Shown here in pieces: positions 45,029-55,225 of a stretch of 64,000 bases of DNA. The position numbers were made by a program, and so were the translations under genes. The notes under the pieces were generated by a model. That model did not search any database, was not told where the DNA came from, and was given only the letters and a program-made list of their open reading frames with translations. This stretch comes from CAWCDJ01 sp963836015 (GTDB taxonomy: Bacteria > Acidobacteriota > Terriglobia > Bryobacterales > Bryobacteraceae), in contig CAWIIF010000005.1 in assembly GCA_963836015.1 (NCBI GenBank), positions 124,001-188,000 of the forward strand, in the 5' to 3' direction. Numbering within the stretch: position 1 is the stretch's first letter; each line of letters opens with the position of its first letter.

Positions 45029-47989
45029 ATGAATCGCATGTATATGGGCCGACGCGGGGGTAGGTTACTGCTTGCACTTTCGATTTTGGGGGCCGCCCCC
45101 ATTTCGGCGCTGACTCCTGCTCGCCCTCTTCTGCAATATCACAAGAAGTATTGGCAGACTGAGCAGAACCTGCCGGGGAACGAAGTGTGGGCTATCGACT
45201 ATGCGTCCGATGGTCACCTGCTGGTTGGGACGGGCGCGGGTCTGGCCCGTTTCGACGGTCTCCGGTTCATGCCACCGGGTATCGATGCTCCGGTGGATCT
45301 CGCGAAGGAGTGGATCGCCGCGCTGGCACGCACGCACGACGGCTCGCTTTGGGTGTCCACGCATGACCACGGCTTATACCGGTGCCGTGAAGGCCAGGCG
45401 AAGCGGTACGACCTGGCGGGTCAATGGGGCCGGGTGCGCTGGTTTTTCGAGGACTCGGCCGGCACTTTGTGGGCCAGTTCGGACACCGCTCTGCTCCGTT
45501 TTACGGGCGACCACTTCGTCGATGTTCCCGGAGTTACGGGCAGCCGCCACTGGTACAGTGTGGCGGGCGACGACCATGGCACTTTGTGGGCCGTGACGAG
45601 CGACGGACTATCCCGGATTCGCGACGGCCGGGGCACGCCCATTCTGGAGAATCAGAATGTCGGCACCGTCCTGTCGGTGGCCCACGGGCGAGACGGTACG
45701 GTATGGGCAGGAACAGCGCGAGGCCTATACCGGCTGGCGGATGCGCAGAACAACCGTTTCGAGAGGCAGCGGGGCGTATCCGGACTCGTGGTCGGTATTC
45801 TGTGCGATAAGGGTGGACAAACCTGGGTGGCCACCCTGGGCGACGGTCTTTACCGGATCAATGGGAACTCGGTGGATCATTGGGGCGTTCGCGAGGGTTT
45901 GCCGGATAACTTCGTGACGATGCTATTCGAGGATAGCGAGAGTGATCTCTGGATTGGCATGCGAACCGGCGGGCTGGGGCGCTGGAAAGACACCTTCCTG
46001 ATTCCGTATGAACCGCCCGACCTCGTATCGGGCTATCTTGCCTCGGCCATTTCCGAGGACCCGAGAGATGGGAGCCTGCTGCTGGGGACCTGGCGCAGCG
46101 GAATTCTCCGCCTCCGGCAGGGCCGCGCGGGACGCTTTCCAATGCTTTACAATCCGCTGTGGATTTCGGTGCGCGCTCTCGCCGTGGATGCTCGCGGCAA
46201 CACCTGGGTGGCCGTAGGTCCCGGCGAGATCGACCAGTACGACGGGAAGCGCTACCGGCTGCACCGCCTGCCCGGCGACATGCGAAGGAGCCAACCGTCG
46301 GCGATGCTAGCCGACGGCGGCGGCGCATTGTGGATCGGCACGGAAGATAACGGCATGGTACGGTATCGCTCGGGCGACCCCTCGGCCGGGGAAGGGGAAC
46401 GCCTCCTGCCCGAGCAACACATCAACGTCTTGTTGGAAGATTCGAAACGCCGGGTCTGGATAGGGACGGCACAAGGGCTTTACTGCGCAGCGGCAGATCA
46501 GCCGCCGGTGCTTCGCGCAGAGTTGGGGAGCGAATACATCACCGTGATCTCGGAAGACACCCTAGGCCGCATTTGGGCCGGCGGCGACCGCGGCAAGCTC
46601 TGGCTGGTGCTTTCGGACCGGGTCGCCCTCATTGGGCCGGAACAGGGAATACCGCCGGTCACAGTTTTTCAGATTCTCGACGACGGAATGGGTTCCTATT
46701 GGATGAGTACGCCGGCGGGGATCGTCGAGATTCGCCATCAGGAGGTGGAGGACGTGTTGGAGGGGCGAGCGCGGCACGTAACTCCACTTACTTACACGCA
46801 GGAAGACGGCATGCGCAGTATCGAGTGTCACGGCCTATCCCAACCGGCGGGCTGGCGGGACCGTCAGGGGCACCTCTGGTTTCCCACACTCAAAGGATTC
46901 GTGCAGGTGCGGCCTTCCGAACGCCGCACTCTGCCGCCTCCGCGTTCCGTAATCGACGAAGTCTACCTGGACGGCAAGCGGCTCGCCGTGCGCCCGGTGG
47001 TCGAGCTTGCGCCGGACTCGCGCGACCTTGAGATCCGGTTCAGCGCGCTGCGCCTCGGTTCGCCGCAGCAATTGAGTTTCCGCTATCGGCTGGAGGGAGT
47101 CGATTCGGACTGGGTGGAACCGCTCTCCGGGAACGTGGCGCATTACAGCAAGGTTGCCGTGGGCCGGCATGTGTTCGAGGTGGCGGCCAGGGACCGGGGA
47201 GGTATGTGGGGCGGCGAGACCGCGACCATCGAGATCGAACGCATTCCCCACTTTTACGAGACGGCGCTGTTTCGGGCGGGCCTGCTGGTATGCTTCCTGG
47301 CGGCCGGTGTGACGGTTTTCCGGGTTCGCTTGCGCGCGCTGCGAACGCGGTATTCGGCGGTACTCGCCGAACGAAACCGGATCGCCCGCGAGTGGCATGA
47401 CACTCTGCTGGCGGGCTTTTCGGCGGTGGGCTGGCAGTTGGACACCACGGCTCGCCATCTCGACCGGGAGCCGGCACAGGCCTTCGCGGCGCTCGAAACC
47501 GCACGCCGGATGGTGCAGCATTGCCAGGCGGAAGCGCGCCGCATTATTTGGGACCTGCGCGAAGACCTGAGCGGCGCGGAGTCCCTGGGAGACGCGATCT
47601 CCCGATCGCTGGTGCGGCTGACGACAGGATCGGGAGTCAAGCGGGTGCTGGATGTCGAAGGTAAGCCGGTAAAGCTGGCAAGAGAGATCGAGCGCAACGC
47701 CGTCTGCATCGTGCAGGAGGCGGTGTTCAATGCCATCCGTCATGGCGGCGCCAGCGAAGTGGCCGTGCATCTCCAGTACAGGGACGCCAAGCTGACCGTC
47801 CGCGTGAAGGACAACGGCGTGGGTTTCGATCCGCGCGTATTGGCGGAGAATGGAACCGGCCACTTCGGGGTGCTGGGGATGCAGGAACGGGCGAATGCGC
47901 TCGGCGGCCGCTTTGAATTAAAGAGCCGGCCCGGCGACGGCACTTTGGTGGAGGCCGTGTTTCCGTTCAGCGCGGGGATACAAGCATGA
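45029..47989 (+). CDS. Sensor histidine kinase with two periplasmic beta-propellers
   Basis: The 986-residue product begins with a signal-type segment (RLLLALSILGAAPISALTP). About fourteen Reg_prop repeats follow (for example NEVWAIDYASDGHLLVGTGA; HINVLLEDSKRRVWIGTAQG), enough for two seven-bladed propellers. A Y_Y_Y module comes next (LEIRFSALRLGSPQQLSFRY), then one membrane span (FRAGLLVCFLAAGVTVF). The kinase part is HisKA_3 with phospho-acceptor His in REWHDTLLAG and a HATPase with DNGVGFDP and GVLGMQERANALGG. The propellers probably sense an oligosaccharide outside. ATGA overlap with the response regulator gene indicates coupling. The architecture resembles Bacteroidota PUL sensors without the fused regulator. 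Confidence 0.9.
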   Translation: MNRMYMGRRGGRLLLALSILGAAPISALTPARPLLQYHKKYWQTEQNLPGNEVWAIDYASDGHLLVGTGAGLARFDGLRFMPPGIDAPVDLAKEWIAALARTHDGSLWVSTHDHGLYRCREGQAKRYDLAGQWGRVRWFFEDSAGTLWASSDTALLRFTGDHFVDVPGVTGSRHWYSVAGDDHGTLWAVTSDGLSRIRDGRGTPILENQNVGTVLSVAHGRDGTVWAGTARGLYRLADAQNNRFERQRGVSGLVVGILCDKGGQTWVATLGDGLYRINGNSVDHWGVREGLPDNFVTMLFEDSESDLWIGMRTGGLGRWKDTFLIPYEPPDLVSGYLASAISEDPRDGSLLLGTWRSGILRLRQGRAGRFPMLYNPLWISVRALAVDARGNTWVAVGPGEIDQYDGKRYRLHRLPGDMRRSQPSAMLADGGGALWIGTEDNGMVRYRSGDPSAGEGERLLPEQHINVLLEDSKRRVWIGTAQGLYCAAADQPPVLRAELGSEYITVISEDTLGRIWAGGDRGKLWLVLSDRVALIGPEQGIPPVTVFQILDDGMGSYWMSTPAGIVEIRHQEVEDVLEGRARHVTPLTYTQEDGMRSIECHGLSQPAGWRDRQGHLWFPTLKGFVQVRPSERRTLPPPRSVIDEVYLDGKRLAVRPVVELAPDSRDLEIRFSALRLGSPQQLSFRYRLEGVDSDWVEPLSGNVAHYSKVAVGRHVFEVAARDRGGMWGGETATIEIERIPHFYETALFRAGLLVCFLAAGVTVFRVRLRALRTRYSAVLAERNRIAREWHDTLLAGFSAVGWQLDTTARHLDREPAQAFAALETARRMVQHCQAEARRIIWDLREDLSGAESLGDAISRSLVRLTTGSGVKRVLDVEGKPVKLAREIERNAVCIVQEAVFNAIRHGGASEVAVHLQYRDAKLTVRVKDNGVGFDPRVLAENGTGHFGVLGMQERANALGGRFELKSRPGDGTLVEAVFPFSAGIQA

Positions 47990-48612
47990 AGCGGCCGGTC
48001 CGCGTGCTACTGGTGGAGGATCATTTCCTGGCCCGTATGGCGTTGCGCGGGGTTCTCAACGGACGCCGCGACATGACGTTGGTGGCGGAAGCCGGCAACG
48101 GCAACCAGGCAGTGGAGCTTTATCGTGAGCATCAGCCCGACGTGACCATCATGGACCTCGGCCTGCCGCAGCTTTCGGGGCTGGAAGCCATTAAGCGCAT
48201 CCGGAGCCTGGATTCGGGGGCCCGTATTCTGGTGCTGACGAATTTCGGCGGGAGCGAGGATGTTCACCGGGCGCTGGAAGCGGGAGCGTCGGCGTACCTG
48301 GGAAAGGATACCGGGGGCGAAGAGCTGATCCAGGCGATTCTGGCCGTGGACCGCAATCAACCATATTTGCCGAAACCGATCGCCGAGCGGCTGGCGGAAC
48401 GAGATCCTTCGAACGAGCTCACCGCGCGCGAACTCGCGGTGCTCGACCTCCTGGTGAAAGGCTGCACCAACCGCGACATCGCCCATACGCTCGGCATGGC
48501 CGAGAAAACCGCACGCATTCACGTAAGCAATATCCTGCGCAAGCTCGAAGTGGCGGACAGGACGGAGGCCGCGGTGGCGGCGCTGCATCGCGGGATCATC
48601 CATCTTGACTGA
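47986..48612 (+). CDS. NarL/FixJ-family response regulator
   Basis: The 208-residue product has a receiver domain with acidic pocket VEDH, phospho-acceptor Asp57 (TIMDLGLPQ), Thr in VLTNFGG and Lys in AYLGKDT. The LuxR-type helix-turn-helix is ELTARELAVLDLLVKGCTNR, then DIAHTLGMAEKTARIHVSNI. It is the cognate partner of the HisKA_3 kinase, whose stop overlaps its start by 4 bp. The most likely target is the TonB-dependent receptor gene that starts 105 bp downstream and the glycosidase genes beyond it. Confidence 0.93.
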   Translation: MKRPVRVLLVEDHFLARMALRGVLNGRRDMTLVAEAGNGNQAVELYREHQPDVTIMDLGLPQLSGLEAIKRIRSLDSGARILVLTNFGGSEDVHRALEAGASAYLGKDTGGEELIQAILAVDRNQPYLPKPIAERLAERDPSNELTARELAVLDLLVKGCTNRDIAHTLGMAEKTARIHVSNILRKLEVADRTEAAVAALHRGIIHLD

Positions 48613-48716
48613 GCGGCTTCGTGGGGCCGCCGATGACCCCATTTGTCCTATTGACCCTGCTCTCAATCGACCATAAATTCAGTTCTGACTGAAAGGTCTC
48701 GCTGAAGGAGGTCGCT

Positions 48717-51700
48717 TTGAAAAACCAAGTACAGCTTTGCTTGTTTCTGCTCGTTGCCGTATTGCTTCTGTCCGGCCGTCCGGCCGGCGCTCAGGTGCTC
48801 TACGGATCGATCGTAGGAAGTGTTACGGATGCGAGTGGAGCTTCCGTGCCGGACGCCACCGTCAGAGTCACGCAGACGCAAACCAACGAGAGCCGCGAGG
48901 TCAAAACCAATGAGTCCGGCGGATACACGCTGTCCGGCGTGCCTGCGGGAACGTACAATGTCTCTATCTCCAAAACCGGCTTCCGGGATTTCAGCACACA
49001 GAGTATCGAAGTCAGGCTGAACACCGTGGTGCGCGTGGATGCCGAATTGCGGGTGGGGGCGCAGGCGGACACGATTCGGGTGACGGCCGAAGCAGCCGCC
49101 TTGCAGACGGACCGCGCGGACGTGCACTCGGAGGTGGTATCCCACGACCTCGTCACGCTGCCGCAGCCTACCCGCAGCTATGGGGGCGCGCTGGCCATCG
49201 TGCCCGGGTTCGCCCCGCCTCTTGCCACCAGCGGCGGCACCAACAACCCGTCGAAGTCGATCCGCATCACGGCCAACGGCACAGGCACCAGCGCGGCCAA
49301 CGTGCGCATCGACGGCGTCAGCGCCACCAATGCCTGGGTCCAATACTTCACTTCGTACGTACCCTCGATGGAAGCCATCGAAACGGTGAACGTGGTCACC
49401 GGCAGCGCCGACGCGGAACAGGGACTGGCCAACGGCGCATCGGTGAACGTACTGCTGAAGAGCGGTTCGAACGAGCTGCACGGGTCGGCATACGGTTACA
49501 ACATCAACAGCGCCTTCAAGTCCCGTCCGTTCTTCCTGCCGGCCAACCAGGGCATCCCGAAGCTGATCGACGACGATTTCGGGGCGACGCTGGGCGGCCA
49601 CATCGTCCGCAACAAGCTCTTCTATTTCGGCAGCTACGAGGGCGATCTGCTGCGGCAGGGCAACGTGAACCTCGCCACCGTTCCGACGGCGGCCATTCGT
49701 TCCGGCGACATGTCGGCATCGAGCAATCCCATTTATGACCCTCTCACCGGCACCGCGACCGGCACCGGCCGCACTCCGTTTCCGAACCAGCAGGTTCCCT
49801 CCAGCCGCTTCAGTCCGATCACGCAGAAACTGGTGGCCCTGGTGCCGGCTCCCAATCTGGGCGGCCTGACCAGCAACTATTACGTGAACACACCAATTTC
49901 GTACGGCCTGCACAAGATCGACACGAAGGTGGACTGGAACGCGAGTTCGAAGCTGCGGATTACCGGCCGCGTGGCGGACCAGCCGTATAACGAAGTACAG
50001 GCCACCATATTCGGCGATGTGCTCTCCGGCAGTAACAACCACCTGCAACACGGCAGCACGTTCAGCACAGCGGTGTCGGCGAACTACGTGGTTAGTCCGA
50101 CGCTGGTAATCGACGGAACCTGGGGCCTCACGTGGCAGCACCAGGTGTTGTTCCCGCCGCTGACGAACCAGAAGTACGGATCCGACGTATTGGGCATTCC
50201 GGGCACCAACCTGGGCACGCTTCCCTACGCCGGAGGCATGCCGCAGTTCAACGTCAGCAGCTATTCGCTGTATGGTTATTCGTATCCGCCGCTGGAATAC
50301 TGGGACCCGGTGTTCCAATACACAGCCAACGCCACGAAGATCGAGGGCTCGCACAATATCCGCTTCGGCATGGACATGGCCGACCTGCATGTGAGCCACG
50401 TGGAGGTGGGACCCACCAGTTTCAGCTTCACGGGAGGCTCGACGGCGCTGAACGGAGGTCCGTCGCCCAACCAGTTCAACAGCTACTCGGACTTCCTGCT
50501 CGGGTTGCCGCAGAGCTACGGCAACACGGTGCAGAACGTGCCGCGAATCACGCTGCTGACCAAGGAGTTCAGCCTCTATGTGCGCGACCAGTGGCAGGTA
50601 AGCCGGAAGCTGACCATCAACTATGGAACCCGCTGGGAATACTACCCGGTGCCGAGGCGGACTGACCGCGGCATCGAGCGGTACGACTTCGCCACCGGCA
50701 ATTACCTGATTTGCGGCGAGGGCCCCACTCCGATGGATTGCGGAATCGAAGTATCGAAGAAGCTGTTCTCTCCGCGCGTCGGCCTGGCCTTCCGCGCCAC
50801 TCCGACGTTTGTGATCCGCGCGGGCTACGCGTTGTCACCCGAGCAACTGCAGATGGCGCGCGACGGTATCAGCAACTACCCCGTCACGCTCGGCTATAGC
50901 GGAACCGGGCCTAACTCTTATACCGGGGTAGGAGCGCTGAGTGCCGGCATTCCCGTCCCCGCCGCCCCGGATATCAGCAAAGGGGTGCTTACGCTTCCTC
51001 CGGGAGTTGGATTTACGACCGTGCCGCAGAAATTCGTTCGGGGCTACACTCAATCCTGGAATCTGAGCCTGCAAAAAGAGATCGCGCGCGGCTGGACCGC
51101 GCAGGCGGCTTATGTGGGAACGAACACGATCCACCAGCACACGCGATACAACGTGAACTACGGGCAGGTGGGCGGCGGCGCGGCGAGCCAGCCCTTCTAC
51201 TCCAAGGGAATCACGGGCTCCATCACGGTCATCGAGCCCTTGGAGACAATGCACTACAACTCGCTCCAGACCTCGCTCGAGCGGAGGTTCGCCAACGGGA
51301 TTTCCCTTCAGGCGTCCTACACCCGTTCCAAATGGATGGGGCTTTGTTGCGACGACTCCGGCGACAGCCAGCCGTCCATCGCCATTCCCCAATACTACCT
51401 GCTGAATCGCGCTCTGATGCCGCAGGACCGGCCCAATAATTTCAGGCTCGCCGCCATTGCGGAACTGCCATTCGGCAAGGGCAAGGCTTTGCTGAACCGT
51501 GGCGGCCTCGTTTCGGCGCTGGCCGGCGGCTGGAGCCTGAATGGCATGTTCAGCAAGTACTCCGGAGCGTTATTTTCGGTGAGCGCCGCCTCCACTTCCC
51601 TGAATGCTCCCGGGAGCTCTCAGCGAGCGGACCAGGTGAAACCCGACGTAGCGATTCTGGGCGGCGTGGGTAGCGCTCCGTATTTCGATCCGCTGGCGTT

Positions 51701-52019
51701 TGCGCCCGTTACTACCGCACGATTTGGAACGGCGGGTTTCGATTCCATGCGTGGGCCGGGGGTTACCAACCTGGACATGAGCGTTTTCCGCGAATTCCGG
51801 ATTACGGAGCGGTACAGACTGCAATTTCGCGCGGAGTCGTTCAACCTGACCAATACGCCGCACTTCGGGACGCCGGGCGCGAACGTCTCGAATATGCAGT
51901 TGAATTCTGATGGCACGGTGAAGAGCTTGGGCGGCTTCGCCCAGATCACGGGAGTCAGTGCGCCGAGCCGGCTCACCGATGAACGTTACTTCCGGTTCGG
52001 ATTACGATTGAGTTTCTAA
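48717..52019 (+). CDS. TonB-dependent receptor, Oar-like, with carboxypeptidase-like N-domain
   Basis: The 1,100-residue product has a TTG start with GAAGGAGG at a good distance. A signal peptide (LCLFLLVAVLLLSGRPAGAQ) leads into a CarboxypepD_reg-like domain (GSIVGSVTDASGASVPDATV; ESGGYTLSGVPAGTYNVSIS). A plug domain comes next (VRIDGVSATNAWVQYF; SMEAIETVNVVTGSADAE). The beta-barrel ends with FRFGLRLSF, a terminal Phe typical of outer-membrane barrels. Such receptors import large ligands, often oligosaccharides, using TonB energy. It is placed after a two-component system and before glycosidase genes, so a glycan ligand is likely. It appears intact. Confidence 0.93.
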   Translation: MKNQVQLCLFLLVAVLLLSGRPAGAQVLYGSIVGSVTDASGASVPDATVRVTQTQTNESREVKTNESGGYTLSGVPAGTYNVSISKTGFRDFSTQSIEVRLNTVVRVDAELRVGAQADTIRVTAEAAALQTDRADVHSEVVSHDLVTLPQPTRSYGGALAIVPGFAPPLATSGGTNNPSKSIRITANGTGTSAANVRIDGVSATNAWVQYFTSYVPSMEAIETVNVVTGSADAEQGLANGASVNVLLKSGSNELHGSAYGYNINSAFKSRPFFLPANQGIPKLIDDDFGATLGGHIVRNKLFYFGSYEGDLLRQGNVNLATVPTAAIRSGDMSASSNPIYDPLTGTATGTGRTPFPNQQVPSSRFSPITQKLVALVPAPNLGGLTSNYYVNTPISYGLHKIDTKVDWNASSKLRITGRVADQPYNEVQATIFGDVLSGSNNHLQHGSTFSTAVSANYVVSPTLVIDGTWGLTWQHQVLFPPLTNQKYGSDVLGIPGTNLGTLPYAGGMPQFNVSSYSLYGYSYPPLEYWDPVFQYTANATKIEGSHNIRFGMDMADLHVSHVEVGPTSFSFTGGSTALNGGPSPNQFNSYSDFLLGLPQSYGNTVQNVPRITLLTKEFSLYVRDQWQVSRKLTINYGTRWEYYPVPRRTDRGIERYDFATGNYLICGEGPTPMDCGIEVSKKLFSPRVGLAFRATPTFVIRAGYALSPEQLQMARDGISNYPVTLGYSGTGPNSYTGVGALSAGIPVPAAPDISKGVLTLPPGVGFTTVPQKFVRGYTQSWNLSLQKEIARGWTAQAAYVGTNTIHQHTRYNVNYGQVGGGAASQPFYSKGITGSITVIEPLETMHYNSLQTSLERRFANGISLQASYTRSKWMGLCCDDSGDSQPSIAIPQYYLLNRALMPQDRPNNFRLAAIAELPFGKGKALLNRGGLVSALAGGWSLNGMFSKYSGALFSVSAASTSLNAPGSSQRADQVKPDVAILGGVGSAPYFDPLAFAPVTTARFGTAGFDSMRGPGVTNLDMSVFREFRITERYRLQFRAESFNLTNTPHFGTPGANVSNMQLNSDGTVKSLGGFAQITGVSAPSRLTDERYFRFGLRLSF

Positions 52020-52081
52020 CGGTACCGCCGGCGCTCTTGACGCCGGCGAACCGCACGGGCAGCAAGACTGCCGGCGCTACC
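52020..52081. repeat. Imperfect inverted repeat after the receptor gene
   Basis: GGTACCGCCGGCGCTCTTG at one end and the reverse complement of a related GGTAGCGCCGGCAGTCTTG at the other form a long stem of about 24 bp (roughly 18 matched) over the whole 62 bp. It fills the gap between the receptor stop and the glycosidase start. It may end transcription or be a REP-like unit. Confidence 0.5.
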
Positions 52082-52082
52082 T

Positions 52083-54951
52083 ATGCGTATACCAATCTTT
52101 TATCTTCTAACGGCGCTCGCCTGGGCCGCCGAGCCCTCGCCCGGTCCGGGAATCGTAGCTCACTACACCCTCGTCATGACACAGCCTCCGCGGCACGTCC
52201 CTACGGGAACGGTGGTGGATGGCCCCATCCTGGGGAACGGCGATTTAGGCGTGGCGATGGGCGGACCGCCTGAAGAGCAGAGCTGGTATTTCGGCAAGAA
52301 CGATTTCTGGAGCCTACAAGCTTCGCCCATGTCGGTGGGCGGACTTACGCTGCGCATCCCCGCATTGGCCGGCGCCTACTTATCGCCAGGAGCAGGACTT
52401 GGCGAATGCCGAAGTGCGCGGCACTTTCACCAAAGGCGGCCTCACGGTGCGGACGCGCTCATGGGTGGCCGCAACCGAGAATCTCGCGGTAACCGAAATG
52501 GCAGCGGACGGCGGTTCGGTCACGGTCACCGCTGAACTGTTCCCGCACAGCATCGAACTCCACGACAACGATAAGCCGGTGCAACTCGGCCGCGAACAGC
52601 ACGGCAATGGGCGCTGGTATTTCGACGGGCTGCTCGACGAGATCCGCATCTTCGACCGCGCCTTGTCGCCCGCCGAGGTGCGAGTGCTGAAAGAGCTGCA
52701 GGAAGTGACTCCGGGTCTTCTCCGCCGCTGGAAGTTCGAGGCGGACGAAGGCACCACGCCGGTCGATACCGCGGCGAAGATCGTGCTCGGCCCCGCGTGC
52801 CCCAAGCCGCCGGACGTCTATCGCCCGAACGAGCGGCCTACGGACGGGCCCCTGGGCTGTCGCCCGGACGGGTATCACCTGGATTACGGACGCTTCGGCG
52901 TGGGCAGGCGCGGCCGCGCCGTGAAGCTGATGCACGATTTCGAGTACGTGGATGGCGGGCAGGTCCCCGCCGTTCGCCGCGTATCGGTAGCTGCATGGAT
53001 ATACGTGTTTAAGGCCGGAGACTCCAATTTTATCCTCAGCAAGGGCGACTGGGACGAAGCATACAGCCTCTCGCTCGACCACGGACGGCTGCGGTTCAAC
53101 ATCGGGGACCGCTTCGTCCGCGCCGCACGGCCGGTGCCGGTTGGACGCTGGGTCCATGTCGCCGGAACTTTTGATGGAAGCGTTCTGCGCGCGTACGTGG
53201 ACGGCGAAGAGGTGATGCCGCGCGCCAGGTACCTGCTGGGCGGCATCGGTGCGAACACGATCTGGCGCAGCCGGAATGCCGACGGTCCACTGGACGAACA
53301 GCACGCCTGGCCGAATCCGCTTCCCCCCACGAGTACGATCGCGACCAAAGGCCGCGAGGTGAGTTACGAAACGCGGCTGATCGGCGCCGAAGCAACCAGC
53401 ATCGAAGGCGCCATGCGCTTTACCATTCAACCCGGTGGGAAGGTTACCCTGGTTACGCCTGTCCTGAGCGATCTGGATGCCCCCGAACACCTGTCGTCCT
53501 CCCAGGCTCGCGCCGCTGCCCTCACGCCGGAGGCTCTGGACCGGCTCAACGCTGCGCATCGCGACTGGTGGACGCGGTTCTGGTCGGAGTCGTACGTGGA
53601 GATCGGCGATCCGCTGATCGAACGCTATTATTATTCCTCGCAGTACATGATCGCGTCGGCCAGCCGGGCCGGCAAAGTCGCGCCCGGCCTATACGGGAAC
53701 TGGGTGACGACCGACCACCCCTCGTGGAACGGGGACTATACCCTGAACTACAATCACGAAACTCCGTACCTGGCGCTGTATGCTTCCAACCACCTGGAGG
53801 TTGCCGGCTCATTCGAGCAGCCGGTGCTCGATATCATCCCTCGGGCAAAACAATATGCGCGGACCATTCTGGGGGTACGCGGAGTGCTGATTCCGGGGCA
53901 TATCGGCCCGTGGGGGACGGAACGTCCCTTCGACTACGACCCGTTCATGGGCGAGAAGCACGTGGGCAGTTTCCTGGCTCAGAACATGCTGATGAGGTTC
54001 TATAGCACGTATGACAGGTCGTATGCTCAACGGGTCTATCCGTTTCTTCTGGAAGTGGGCGACTTCTGGGAGGACTACCTGAAGTTCGAGAACGGCCGCT
54101 ACGTGGTGTACGACGATTGCATCGGCGAGGTGGGTCCGTGGAAGGCATACGCCAAATGGGACACGTGCGGGGAGGGCACCAAGAATACGCTGGACGAACT
54201 GACGTTCCTGCGCGTCGCGTACCAGGGCCTGATCGACATCAGCACCGACTTGGGCGTGGACGCGCAACGGCGGGCAAAATGGCGGCATATCCTCGATCAT
54301 TTGAGTCCGTATCCAACCGGAGAGCGGGATGGAAAGACGGTGTTCCGCGGCGCCGAGAACTCACCCGGCGCGCGCGGCGGTAGCACACGGTTCGTCTGGC
54401 CGACCGGCGTGATCGGGCTGGGCAGCGATCCGAAACTGTTGCAGATTGCACGAGACACCGTGTTTCCGCGCGGATACAGCGCTCATCCGATGGCCCCTCC
54501 GGCGCTGGCGCGGCTCGGGTTCGACCCCAATGCGCTGCTGGACGGCATGCGCAAGCAGGTGGAAACCGCGGGATATCCGAACGGGTACATCTTCTTCGCC
54601 GGCGGCGGCGTGGAGACGGCCAGCCCTATTCCCGGGGCAGTAAACGAGATGCTGCTGCAGAGCTATCAAGGCGTGCTGCGCGTCTTCCCGGACTGGCCGA
54701 AGGACCGCGACGCGCGGTTCGGCCAACTACGCGCGTATGGCGCCTTCCTGATTAGCAGCGAAATCGTCAAGGGCGAGGTAAAGAGCCTGCTGATCGAAAG
54801 CGAGAAGGGCAGAGTCTGCACGCTGGAGAACCCCTGGCCGGGAAGGCGCCTGGCTCTTGCCCGCAACGGGGGCAATGCGGAGCGCCTGCATGGCGCCACC
54901 GTGACCTTTAAGACGAGCGCCGGGGAGCGCATATCCGTCAAGCCGGAATGA
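52083..54951 (+). pseudogene. GH95-like glycosidase with inserted LamG domain, frameshifted
   Basis: Two frames make one protein. From ATG 52083: a signal peptide (IPIFYLLTALAWAAEP) and GTVVDGPILGNGDLGVAMGG. After about residue 100 the reading must move near 52370-52385 (one extra base in GCCTACTTATCG) into the frame that runs to 54951 (TYRQEQDLANAEVRGTF, then TKGG). The second part contains a LamG-like insert and then a six-hairpin glycosidase core (NWVTTDHPSWNGDYTLNYNH; NTLDELTFLRVAYQGLI). GH95-type enzymes act on fucosides or galactosides; this assignment is by resemblance. Alternative: a single-base sequencing error in an intact gene of about 950 aa. Confidence 0.75.
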
Positions 54952-55012
54952 TACTCTCGAAGTGGCATCCGTGCCCTTTCCAGTCAAAGGCGCGCGACGC
55001 GAAAAGATTGAA

Positions 55013-55225
55013 ATGAGAATACTCCTGATTGCGGCGTTCGCGGCTGCCGGCTGGGCGCAAACCGCCCGGTACGATGACGCCGAATGGCAGAATCCGGAGA
55101 TTTTCGGCATAAACAAGCTGGCTCCACGGAATTCATCCTGGCCGAACCCCGATGCTGCTTCGGGGTGGATCAGCGACTACACGACCTCGCCCTGCTTATC
55201 CTTTCGCGGCGAAGCGGTTTGTTGA
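55013..55225 (+). pseudogene. GH2 beta-galactosidase-like gene, N-terminal stub
   Basis: ATG at 55013 opens a signal peptide (RILLIAAFAAAGWAQ), followed by YDDAEWQNPEIFGINKLAPR and WPNPDAASGW. This is the start of GH2 beta-galactosidases (typically about 1,000 residues). Homology stops around residue 50, and the frame ends 20 residues later in unrelated sequence. The rest of the gene is missing, so this is a deletion product near the island's right end. It is the third carbohydrate gene after the TonB receptor. Confidence 0.7.

Noticed and set aside
48663..50399. 578-codon minus-strand frame opposite the TonB receptor
   Set aside because: Shadow of the receptor gene; no signal peptide, domain or plausible start context.
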